From Myoxocephalus aenaeus (taxonomy: Eukaryota; Chordata; Actinopteri; Perciformes; Cottidae): a stretch of 64,000 nt of DNA. The translations under genes and the position numbers were made by a program. The notes under the pieces are model-generated. The model had not been told where the DNA came from. It was given only the letters and a program-made list of their open reading frames with translations, and ran no database searches. Of the stretch, positions 40,801-54,081 are shown one piece after another; the stretch's first letter is position 1, and the number at the start of each line of letters is the position of its first letter. The stretch covers positions 2,300,501 to 2,364,500 of the forward strand of contig JBAMJR010000013.1 of the NCBI GenBank assembly GCA_038501785.1, in the 5' to 3' direction.

Positions 40801-43800
40801 TGGGGTGCATGTGTGTGAAGACAGAAGGACTTGAGCTGTTGGCGGCAGCGGGATGCCGGCTCACTGCTGTGTGTTTGAGGGACTTGGCTTCTTAACGACA
40901 GCTTCAGTTCCAACTAAATGGGGGGCTGCTTCTGTTTACTCTTTCCAACGTACTCAAACACTTTCTCTTCTTACTCTTGATAATATAAATCGTTATATTC
41001 TGTAGATATTCTTCATTTCATTATTCTTCTGTCTATTAGAGTTCAGGTTGTGCGAGGTCAGTTTAACAAATACTTTCTGTGAGAAATTTCTGTGAGAACA
41101 GTCCGGTTGTCTGTTCCTCAAGGTTCCACGCTCTGCACCACAACACTCACACCTGTTTATCAGTATGTTGACATTAGGGAATAGACTGGTCGTTGCACGT
41201 TCCAGTCTTGTGAGAATAGATGAGAACACGATTCTCCTCCTCTTAGAAAGGTTAGAGCCAATAGAAATGTTAGATGTTCATGACGGAAAACCGTGTATTA
41301 AAGAGCCGAACTTCCGGCTGTTCGCGGTGTTTTTTGGACGGTCAACCTGCGTGTTGACTGGACGACTCCCTGCTATCGCGATTGCAGCGCTTGTTACTCT
41401 ACTTGTGATCAAGGAAAATAAATTCAGAGAACGAGAGAAGTTGTTTGACTAAGTTCTTCCGGACGCTACACCAGGCATCCAACAATTAATGCGCATTAAC
41501 ACTCTATAACACTTTTTTATTCCTGTGTTTCTTTCTCTTAAAATACTTTGACAGTTTCAGCGGCATAACGCTCCTGCCACCTCATTAAGGTTTATTGTAG
41601 AGAAACAGCCGGCTGATCAGCAGGTTACGTTCAGGGAACAGGAAGGAACACACCAACAGGAGGGCTTAGGAGGCCCGAGACCAGCTGGCTACCTGGCTTC
41701 ACACTCAAAGGCACATGCACACACACACACATGCAGGAATTATTAGTTTATTTATAGCTTGGCTCCGTGTATTTTAGCAGTATTGAATTTTAGGCTTAGC
41801 TTTCTGAAATATGTCACAAAAATATGAGATGTAGAATTATTTAAAGCAATAACTCGACACTTTGAGAAATACCCTGTCTCTGAAACAAGTCTCTGCTGGT
41901 TGCCTGGCAATCACACGATGATGACAAGACTTCAGGAACTCACTGCGCCTGGCAAAATTGTGCGTTAAGTATATAAAATATAGGTGTCGATTTTCTTACC
42001 TTTGGACATTTTTTCCGGCCTTCATGCTAAGCTAAGGCTCTGAGACTCCGAAACTGATCTTCCACCCTCCACTATATTGAATGGTTTTGCTTATTTTTTT
42101 GTGAGTTTTACAAACTGCATTTGAGTTCACAACCCTGTGTTGTAAACTGTCAATAAATGAATCTCGTAACCTCGGCTAACGGGCCACTGGGTCAGAGGAG
42201 AGAGAGTGAAGAACAGAGGGAAGAAGACTGAGACAGGTTAGAAAGGCGGAGAAAAGTGAGGTGAAGGAGAAGATTGAGACTGAAGATGAGACTGATTAAA
42301 CAGAAAGTGAAACGATTGAGCGAGGAAGCAAAATGGAGATAAAGATAAGAGAGAAGGAGGAAGAGATACAGCTGGGTGACCTAGATGTTTGAGAACACAA
42401 CAAGCTTTCACAACGCATGACGTTACTCCTCTTCCTCTGAGCACCACGTTTCAGAGTGTGTGTGTGTGTGTGTGAGAGAGTGTGATGTCATCCCCCTCTG
42501 CCGGGTCTAATCTGTAATAAACTCGCCGCAGGAACCCCTGTCCTCAAACAAGAGACAAACACACACAAACTGCAGCACACCACTTGTTTCGAACGTCAGC
42601 TCAAAGAACATCTGTGGTTCTGTGAAGGAGGATTTGTGTCTGCGTAATCTTTTAAAATAAAAACATTTTATACAAAATACCACATTATTCAGACGTCTTT
42701 CACACATTCAGGACAAATATTAACACACCAGAGAATCGCAATCACTTAGAAATATAACCATGAATACAGAAGAACATGTGACTAAAGGTGAGTAAATGTC
42801 AGAGAAAGAGAGAGTGTGTGGCAATGTGTGTGAATGGCTACATGTGTGTGAGTGTGTACGTTAGGCTGGGTACATACCCTAAGATGCTCATGCCTGCCCT
42901 CGGAGGGCTGGGCGGTTTCTGGGTGGGGGGGTTGGACCGGGACAGGCTCCCTCCTAGCTTCATGTTCTGCTGGCCATTCACCTGCAAAAAATACATTTTC
43001 GAACATGATCATATTGTCTTGAAATGATAGAACCTGACCAATACTTTTGCGTGGTCAATATCTAAACACAAAAATACACAAAAAAGCCTTTTCAACCAAT
43101 AGGTTCCAGGAATTATGGAACCAGGGAGAATGAAACTAAAAGAATTGTGAAGAGCAAGCAGATTGACCCTTCGCTTCTGTGCTAGCTTGTGTAGCATATA
43201 AGTGCTAACGCTAGTGAATGATGTGCTAAAGTATTCTGCTGATGTTAGCTCCACCCATTTTATCGAAGAAACTTGATGTTTTAGAAACGTACATCTCCTT
43301 CCAACCTCTCGGGGTTAAGAATATCACTATTACATAACGTTCCACCATGACTAGCTCGAAATCCACAAAACCAGCCTGAAAATGAAGAAAATCTGAAACG
43401 ATTGCATGAGAGTCTATGGAGCACAGTTAGTTGTTGGACTAAACCGATGGCTGAAGCTGTGCTACGATTGGCTAGTCTGCATTCCTGGGCATTAATTAGA
43501 CCAATTACAGATCCCAAAACAACAGTGATAATTGAGGCACTATTTTAACTCATGAGGAAACACAGATTCTGTTGGTTTTTGTATATAACTCTCTTTGAGT
43601 TGGTACAGTATGTTATGAAATAATGAAAAGGGCATATGCAGAGAAGGAAAAGATGAGTGTTTGATGGTTACTTTCTGTTCTCACACAAAAACATTACAAG
43701 GCCGCAGTACCTTGTACCTTTTACCTAGCAACCAACTGGATCAATCATTCCCTTTGTTCATTACTGACATTCCTTTATGCATCTTTGCCTCTTTTCCTCC

Positions 43801-45425
43801 CTCAGTTACACACAAGATATATTGTCCTGTTATTATGTACAGATATGTTGTGCCTCCTTACCTTGAACCTCAACAACCACTAATGATGCATCAATGAAAG
43901 CAATGAGAACAGGAGGAAGAAGAGGGGAGAAAGGTTGTCTCGAGGTTAGTGTCGGTGCAACAGCATCATGCAAACATGAAAACACGAGGCAGAAAGAACA
44001 TCCCAGAAGAGATTAAGATGATGCACAAGCAGACATAAAGAGATACAGGCTACATTTCTGTCATTTGCTGTCACGTTTGCACCTGTTAAACGTGCCACAC
44101 CTACTGAAAATATCTGTTCTTGTGATGTTTAAAAGATCAACAATCACCTCTGATGTGTAGACTTGACTGCCTGTATCTAAACTATATATGTAACTATTTA
44201 CAAAACACTAAAAACCTCTATAATTATTATTTTCATCATCATTATTTCTGTTATTATTCCCACCTTGACCCCATGTCCAATGTCATCGAGCACGTTGTAG
44301 TCGATGGGCTTCCTGATGTAGCGCACTGGTCTCTCTGGATTGCCCGGAGCAACTATTTTATGTGAGCGGGTCGTGTTCTTATTGGTGGTCAAGATGCCGA
44401 TCTCCCGCCTCGCCACCTTCTCCTTGTGAATGTCAACGGTCTGAAAAAGAAAGGATGGCTAAGTTAAGTGGCTTTAATAAAATACACAGAGAAAATTATA
44501 ATATGTGATTTATCAAACGTGAAATACAATTATTGTTTCAATCCTGTTACGGTAACAACAACAATCTACAGCCAAGGTAGCAGCTCTGAGAGGCTGTACT
44601 TTGAGCTAAATACTGACTGACTGCTAACATGCAAGTGTGTAACAGCTATGTTTACCAAGTTGGTTTAGCATGCTTACATTAGCGAATTAGCAGTAAACGC
44701 AAAGTACAGCTCAGGCTGATGGGAAACGTCATTATGTTTGCAGGTATTTGGTTATAAATCAAAGTACTGAGGGCAAATTAAAATGTGGACCTGATGACGG
44801 CGCTAGAAAAAAGTCAGAGGACCACCGACATTATTACAATTCATCCTAACGGGAACACGAATGTGTGATCATTGTTTCTTCACAATCCATCCATTAGCTG
44901 TTGGGACATTCCAGAAACTAAAAATGTCTACCACATGGCGCCACCAGAGGAAAAGTCAGCGGACTATCAAACTCAGTGGGGTTTATCCTCTGGAGAACAG
45001 GAATGGCTGCACAAAATGTTATGGCAATCCATCCAATAGTTGGACAGACTCACTGTCACTGCTATGTATCGAGTCAGAAATTAGGTTTAATATAACAATG
45101 ATAATCTTAAGTATTATAACTTTAACATAAACATGGTTTTATTTTTATAAGACGATCTTTAAGACGCTCAAACGGCATCCAAACCGTACATTTCATTGAG
45201 CTTTAAGACATTTTTAAACAGTAACATTTGCAGGCAAGAATTTACGGACACATAAATGATGACATTTTGGTACCAATGCTTTCTGAATGCTTTCTGTGTG
45301 TGGATGTGTTTTATAACGGCTCCTATTGTCTATAAAAAAAGTCTGTGAAATTTCAGGAGCCCAAGCATTTCCTGTAATGACGTCTTTCTTTGTCTGCCAA
45401 ACAGTCAAACACCCCTAAATGTATT

Positions 45426-45466
<41 letters not shown>

Positions 45467-48400
45467 CTCACATTTCACACGGGTTCTGTGCTCTCACACT
45501 GCAGGTATTTCTGGTGTTGTGCATTTTCATATGTATGAAAACCTGTTTTGTGTCAGAACACGTGTTAATTGCATTTTCAGTAGTGAATTATAAGGAAATT
45601 GACTGAAAGATTAGCGGTAGAAAAAAATATTCATGGAAGAATATTCTATATTCTTCTTTTCTAAAATGTTGGATCAGTTCACAACTGTAAAAAAAACTAT
45701 TTAATCTCTTTGCTACTCATGGACAGTAATTATACACACTGTCAATACATATTCTTAATTCAAATCTATACGTAAATTGATAAAAACAACATCGAAAAAG
45801 AAAATGTATATTAGAATGTGAAAGAAAGAGCATTAATTACATTGTATTCTTATTGTTTGTATACCTTTAACTTGTTACTCTAAGAATTGAGAAATATGAA
45901 AAGCGTTTTAATAAAAAAAAGAGTGTATTTGTGCAGGTTTAGCCTGAATAAATGCTCCTTTTGCCTTTGTGTGTTTACATGATATAACTTTTCTTTGTTA
46001 TCTTCAAATATAAAACCTCCATAATCATGCCATAATTTGCCACGCCACATTTGTTGGCACACAGCAGACTGGACTGAATCACACATTTCTACTGAATTGA
46101 GAATGGATTTCAAATCTGGGATCGTTTTGAATTGAGAATCAGTTTTGAATCGAACCCTCTTGAATCCAACAATCAAAATGGAATCGACTTGTGAGATACT
46201 GACAGATTCACACCTCTATTTAAGATACATGCATGCAAACTCAATCGTTCATAAGTAAGAAATTAATTCAAAGACATCCTACAGACACATATGTTTGTCT
46301 GTGTACCCTTCATCTTACTGATTTCTACAGCATGAAAAGCAAAATGGATTACATAAGCTCATCTCACTGTTAGTCTTCAAAAGAGGGAGCTTCATGGAAC
46401 GAAACGTTCGCCTACATAACAGATGTGACTGTGTCTCACTGCACTGAAAGCAGTAATTATGACGTGTAATCACAGTCCTGGCTTAACATAACAGAGAGAA
46501 GCATCTCATTATTTCTGCATGCAGAGTTTATATTCTCACTATACTGAATGTTCAGAGGTCTGAGGAGGAGAATGGATCCTCTGTACCGCTGAAAACTACA
46601 GTTTCATTCCTTTAAGTACTTGCTACTCTGTATAGGGACTGCTGTGCATTTCAATGTTTAATTCATGAAAATTCTTCTTTTTCTACAGTTGGTGTTGAAT
46701 AATGAATCTCAACACAGAGTGCACTGAGCAACGTGTACCCGTATGGATGATGTGTGAGTTTGTCTCGGAATACGAATGCAGTGTTTTTGAAGTATACCAA
46801 CGACAAAAGCTTTGAGAGAGAGAGAGAGCGCAAAAATAAATCGTTTGTCGTCAATATACAGTGTGGTGAGCTGTGTGGGTGCAGAGTGTTGTGTAAGCCT
46901 GATCAGACAACCAGCGATGCTTCACACCTACAGATGGTTTTATTTATCTGACCAGCTGACAAACATGAAGAAGAGTCTTGTTTTTCCTTTGTCTTCCTAT
47001 AGTATCCTTCAACGCAGTGAAGTAAACTGCATAATTTGTGCAGCAACCTGATACTTTAGATGTCCATCTAAATGTACTCAATTAGCTGTGTGTTAACATG
47101 CAAACTAGTGTCCTGGTTTGGAGTCTTATCCTCGTTTGAATTATCTTCGTTTTCATAGAACATTGAGAAGCCTGCTTCGTCATCCGTCTGACGACATGAT
47201 TATAATAGTCTCCGAGTGTTAAAACGGTCTCTGTCAAAGCAAAAGTGATTTTAACTCCCACATTCATAAGGCAATATATATGTGATTTTAATTTTAACTT
47301 AAACAATTCACTGCTCCTGAAATTTTAAGCTAGTGACTGTTGAACTCAAAAGCTATAAAGTCCCCAGAAAATGTACACAGCTATAGTTCATTGGCACAAA
47401 TACACTAGGAATAATTAGTTCCTAACCCCAATGAAAAACATACATACATCAAACTCTCATGTGGGCAGAATGCAGAGTGGGAAAACTATAAATACATATT
47501 TCTGCACTCTCGCCACTTTTCAAAGTTAATTTACCTCTGCAGTTTATTACTGTTGCATTGCTTTGGGATTTTGTAAGAGCAATATCCTCCTGAGAATGAA
47601 TTCTGGGCTACATTTGGCATGACGCAGTGAAGAGAGCAGCATCCACAGAGCAGAGAACAGAAGCGAGACCGCATGCACACACGACTACATATTGTGTGTG
47701 TGTGCTTTCACCCATGAGTTCTCTCACCAACAGACCTACACTGCGTCCATGCTAATGATTCATGCATGCTGACAGATTTCAGGTTGAAAAAGCTAGTTAT
47801 CAATAACCCAACATATTTTTTTAATTTCTCTGACTTTAAAAAAAAAAAAAGAGCAGATGGCTTTGGAGAGGTCGCTGTGCAGTAATGCCCAGATGAATAT
47901 GAACCAAACTGAGGGCACAGGGTCATCTTGTGTTCCCACCAGACCTGTGAAATGTGGTTGATGGAGCTTTCCATGCGGCGGAGCTGCGAGGCCTGGATGT
48001 CCAGCATCTGCAGCACGTTGTTGGCCAGCGTGTTGATGAGGTAGGCGACGCTGGCCAGAGACTGGGTGGTGTAGCTCTTCGTCTCCTCCAGCGCTCGCTC
48101 CTTGTCTGCCGACTGCAGGAAGAAGAGGGGAGGACAGATTCAGGGCAGGAGTCGCACCGGTGCCACCATTTTTATTCTCATAGACGCACGTAGAAGAAAA
48201 CAGCAGTGGCAGATAATCAATACGAGGGACGAAGGAAAGCACATGAGCAAAATCAAGACCCAACGTGCTACTTGTATTCTTCTGAAGCTTATTGTCTTGT
48301 CTTTTTGTTTAGCACAACATTGGATATCGGAGGTTACCCATGACAACTTGACGCCTGAGACGTTATGTTTTCTCCAGCAAAATGACAGGTGTCATTTTAT

Positions 48401-51400
48401 ATCAAATTACACATCAGGCGCCTCTAGAACACCATGGACTAAATGTCACAAAGTTATCGGTTAATATAACACCTGCAATAAATTAAAAGATAAGAATTTC
48501 TAGGGGAAATAGATTAATTTGGCTGCTGCTTTTGAATCAGAACACATTTATTTTTATTTTATTTTTATTTTGTACGGCATTTCTTTATTTCCTTCTTGTT
48601 CTCGTCTATTTACTTTTTTATTTTCTTTCTTTTTCTGTCTTTCTTAATCACTTCTCTTCTATTCGTATAGAAGTAAAAGGAAATATATGGAATTAAGGCT
48701 GCTTGCTCTATAAAATAATACCTCCATTAGTGCAGCCTTATATTTTGCCTTTCAGTAAAACTAACTACGAAAAAAATAATATATATATACATATAAAAAG
48801 GACATCAACAAACGAGACAAATGCACATTCACTCACTAACCCTAATTAATCCACTTGAATGTCATTCTCAAGATGACAGCATAATAAGCATGTGGCTAAA
48901 GGAAACACAGCCTAGAGATCTGAAAATGAGCATCAGTATGTGTGTGTAACCGAATGTGGGAGTTGTTCATTTGTGTGTGTGTGTGTGTGCAACATGTATA
49001 CTGTACGAGTACATAATACAGCAGGGACAGTATAAAAAGACACACTGATATATGTGTGTGCACTGAAGCATGATGTAGGTCAGGTCTAACTCATTCATGC
49101 CCGAGGTTGACCAGAAACACACTGACACCAATGTGTGTCTGTCTCTAATCCACACACTAAAACTCACATTCACACATACTCACAGTCAGACCTCAAACTC
49201 CAAGTACTCAATCAAAGATATTTAATTATATAATGGGCCAGAAGATGTTTGTTATTTTCTGAAATATGGTTCATAACACTAAAATCAAATCGGCAGACGT
49301 ATTTCTGAGTGAAACTGAATAAGTAGAGTACAGTCACAAGACACATTTGATCACTGGAGAGTATATTCAATTACATTTTCAATGCAATATTATGTGTACA
49401 GCCCAAGGTAACACATTTCTGTCAGAGGACTTTACAATCTGCGACATCCTATGTCCTTGGACATCCTCGCATCAGATAAGGACAAACTACGACTAGTACA
49501 CAGTAAGTATATCTACAAAGTTGTGATGTCGAGGACTGTCGGCATCCACCCACCGCTCCCTTACCCACGTTGTTGGATAAGGAGGAGGACGAGGGAGAAA
49601 TGACTAAATTAGGCTAGAGCTCAAACACTCTCCTGAAAATATAAACAAAGATCCAAACAGTCTGAGTGTGTAACGGTTCAGAAACAAAGACCGAAACCGC
49701 AACACAAACGTCCACGGTCACGTGTCCCAATTCCATCTTCTCCATGTGGTATTACTACTAAATATCTGATTATTATACCACTGCCCTTCTCTAAAGTGGA
49801 GATGTATTTTTAAAGAGGTCCGCGTCAGATATAGTATGACTCTTTATGTAGAGACAGGGCCCACCCACACCCACACACACCCACACACACACACCCCTGA
49901 ACTAACCATAACTCTTTTCTGTCCAGTCTTCTCTCCCTGCTTAATATATCTTTCCCTTCCACTACTCCCTCTCTTTATCACATCATCCTCATTACATCTC
50001 TTATTTTCTCTCTCCCTTTCCTATCAGCCATCTGATGTCCTATTAGCGGTGACCTAGTTGGAGGGCTGCCTCTCTGGCCCGAGGACAGCGCAGAGCATCA
50101 GACACACACAGACACAAATGTAATGTTTGTTTTTTTCCTCCATTCCAGCTAAATGTATGAGGTTCATGTACATGACTAAGATCAGATTTACATAGAATCG
50201 TATGCACGCTCTGATTCCCCTGACCTCTTTTTTTGGCCTAACCGTCACATTCCTGCTGTTAATTTCTTCTGAATAAGGCTCCGGTGGTAAAACAGTATTA
50301 CGCTACATGTGGGTATTTAGAATGATTAGAATGATTTTCAATACCGTCATAAACAGAGACGCTGTGCTTCCTGTATTGATTGATTGATGTATTTATTGTA
50401 GTGCACAGCAGACCCCACCAGAGGTTGGTCTCTTTTCGGTGTAACAGGCAGTTGAGGTGTTTTGGGGTTAGTCTTCTTCATGCTACAAAAGCGTATAGTT
50501 TATAGTCACATGATTATTCAACTGACAATCTAGCATCATCCGTCAGCTCTCTTCAGCCCACTGATGTGTAGGTACCACTCACTGGTACCCACTCTGTGTG
50601 TGCGGCTTAACATTAGCAAGCGTATGGTTGAGATAGAGAGAGATAATATGAAGTTATCAACAGTATTATAGCTGTGTGTGTAGCTATTTGTTTGGTAAAT
50701 GCAACAACTCCTGATTAAATTGAGGGGAGTTAGCTAGCTGCACTTTCTGTACAAGACCTTAAATTGGGCTGGCTTTTAAGGTGGACTAGCCATTTTCAAT
50801 TTAGTGAAGAGCCACTTCTCTGAGTTTTGCTCAGCACTTTGAATTAAAGTAAAATTATCAAACGACAACATCAACATGGAAAGAGCTTAAAACTGGCTCA
50901 AAGTGTGGAGGCAAAATATACTGTCATATGTTAAGCAATTACCATATTTTCACAAATAATAACAGGTTCCTCTTCTAAAAAACAGAATTTATTTCTTTAG
51001 CCTTTTAGTTTAGCTAAATAATAATCATATTTCATTTGTAAATACACATTTTAGCTGTTTAGACTAAAATTTGGTCAACATTGTAATTACCAATAAGGAG
51101 AAATGTAAGTTGTATTGAAGTAATTGAGTGAAGAAATAGTTTTGTTAAGTTATTTTATTTGATCTTTTTTAAGTTATCTACTCCGATGCTGAAAAACAAC
51201 ACAAACACTTCTGGCAAACCAATTCTAAAACATGTTTAGCGGAGGTCGGCCAGCGGACAGGTGATACAGGCAGAAGCACTCCAGTTAAAGTGCTTCTTAC
51301 CTGCTGGTGAGAAGCTCTGACATCTGAGAGTCAGAGCTTCTTTCATGGACCACAGAACGCTGTTGATGGACACAAACATGGATGGAAATTCAAGGTTCAC

Positions 51401-51827
51401 TTACTCAGATATTCCCACAGCAGCGGCATACGGCTGAAAGCTTTAGGATTAGCCAAGTAGGTGAACCTTTAGTTTACTTTAGATATGAGTTTTCAAGGTC
51501 AAAATGAACCTCAACGCTCAAAACAAACATGACCATTTTGATACGTATGTATTTGAATGTAAAACTGGCACACAACAAAACTGAGGCTGGCAAATAAATA
51601 TTGGTGGCTGAGGTACATCCAGACAAGTGTGTGTGTGTGTGTGTAATCTAAATCGGCAAATTACAGCCATTACTGTCACACAACCTCTACTTACAGACCA
51701 TGCATGGTAGTGTGTGACAGAGGGGAATCTGTGTGTGTCATAGTAAGATACACCTCATTACTCTTTGAAAGAGTCTCTTTGTCTCTGAACCGGATCCATC
51801 CAAGTCCCCAATGCTGCAGCACTCTTC

Positions 51828-51904
<77 letters not shown>

Positions 51905-52903
51905 GTTTTTACCTTACAAGGACCCTTATGCGCTACAGAAGGTATTTCAATTTCTAATCCAGATGAAACAATCTACATTTTTATCACATAATTGACTACG
52001 TAATATAACAGCTAACTCTCTAATTGAAATTAAATGCTTAAGTAGAGACTGAGCTGTACATCTTACATGTGTCTGACACAAGAAGACGAAACACGGAGAC
52101 CAGTTTCAACACTTATAGGGCTGAGGAAGACGCCTTAAATTTGCCGTAAACCAACATGATGAGTGTCTCATTAACTTGATGGAAGTTATGTTTGTGTTTG
52201 GTTAATTCATTCATAGCTGTCATCTGGAGCACCCAAGAAAATCATGACTCTAAACAAATGGATTTAACTCATAATTGAATTGCCTCAGACAAGCTGTCAA
52301 CTAGTCATACATTTTTATTTATATAGCTCAGTATCAAAAACCTGCCTCAAATTATACGACACCCTCTGTTCTGAGAACATTTAAAATAAGGAAAAACTAC
52401 CCCCCAAAAAACTCTTCAACAGGGAAAGAATGGAAGAAACCCCCGAAGAGCAAACATAAAACAAAGTAAGAACATAAAAGAATAGTTTATCTCTCGCTGT
52501 GATGAAATGTGAAACCATCATGTGATCTGCTCAGGTCTAAAACTGCCAAGCTTCTGAGAACAAACCCGTCTTTCCAAACGCCCCCGCAGGAGCTGTTCCT
52601 GGCACCGACCAAGGTGGAGGCTGATACTCCTTCAACTCCAAAAGCAATCGCCATGGTTTCCAAGCTAAAACACGCACACACACACACACGCACACACACA
52701 ATGTCCAGCCTCCTGCAGTGGTACCATGTGTTTTCAATGAGCAGCAGCAGGTCAAGTTACATTATGACTACCTCTGCTGACAGCTAACTAGTACCAGCTG
52801 TGGAGGACCCAGAAAAGAGAGGGCCCCCCCGCCCCTTTTTAGAAAAAAAAAATGATGATTAGGCTGATGGTTCAACATCACGGCAGTTTAAATTGCATGT
52901 TTG

Positions 52904-52963
<60 letters not shown>

Positions 52964-54009
52964 CATGTCACAGCTTAAAAACCTACGAGCTGTGGGTGGT
53001 GTTTTTTTGCAATAAGTTAATAACATGTTTTCCTTCCGGACAATGTCAGGTAGGGTCGGCACTTTTTTCATCAAAACTCAAATTTTTGTTTTCATGTGGG
53101 TAAAATGTAAATAAACTTTTTGTGCATATTTCAACAACTTGATTTTCACGATGTAAACATCCGATGCCTTCGTACTATGGTGTTATTATTGATATGAACA
53201 ATATCATTAATAGTATAACGAGGAGCAGCTGCCCAGCATTAAAAACAAATCTAGACATATTTAATCCTGATAGTGTCTGACAGCCTAAGAGGGGGCCACA
53301 CAGCGCTTAACAGGGGTTAACACTGAATCCAAATATTTAGCCCATAAAACAAGATCAAAAGCTCAACTGCTGGATTATGTAATAGCTCACATCATCTGCT
53401 GGCAGCGAGAATGTAGGCCATCCAGTGGGCACCGAGTTAGCCCTGTTAGGCCCCATTTGGGCATGTAGTATGAACAGGCTAATGAACTAGAACATAGTAT
53501 TTTTATTCAGAAAGATGTGCTGTGATGCTGAGAGGAGAATGCTATTACTCACAGAGAGAAAGGAGTGTTTGGAGTTATTTCAGAGAAAGAAAAGGAAGGA
53601 AACACGAAAGGACAGAAGGAAGGAACAGTTAAAGAGGGCAAGGAAGGAAGAAACTTTAACAAGGAAAATTTGACATTTGGGGAGACGGGAAGAAGAAGAA
53701 ATATGGTAAAGAAAACAAAAACAGAAAGGGTGCAATGAGGAAAGAGAAAAGGAAAGACAAAAATGGGGAGAACGCCTTCCCTAATGCTCAAGTATTAATT
53801 TGAGCCTTTTGAAAAAGGCAGACTGTTAATGCAGCTCGTCTTCTTGATTGACTGCTGCAGGAATGTGATGAAGATGAAATCTGGCGATGAACAGGTGTTA
53901 ATTTAAAGCCAACTGAGGAGGAACAGTTGTCCATAACAGTCTTTGCTGCCCACGCACACACACACCGCATTTAGTCTCCACGAACAGACGACAGAGATGG
54001 ATGTCAGCC

Positions 54010-54081
<72 letters not shown>

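Noticed and set aside
41165..41452. 95-codon plus-strand ORF starting MLTLGNRLVVARSS, with a hydrophobic stretch
   Set aside because: No recognisable family and no splice or promoter context. It lies in an abi2 intron on the opposite strand, and ORFs of this length are expected by chance.
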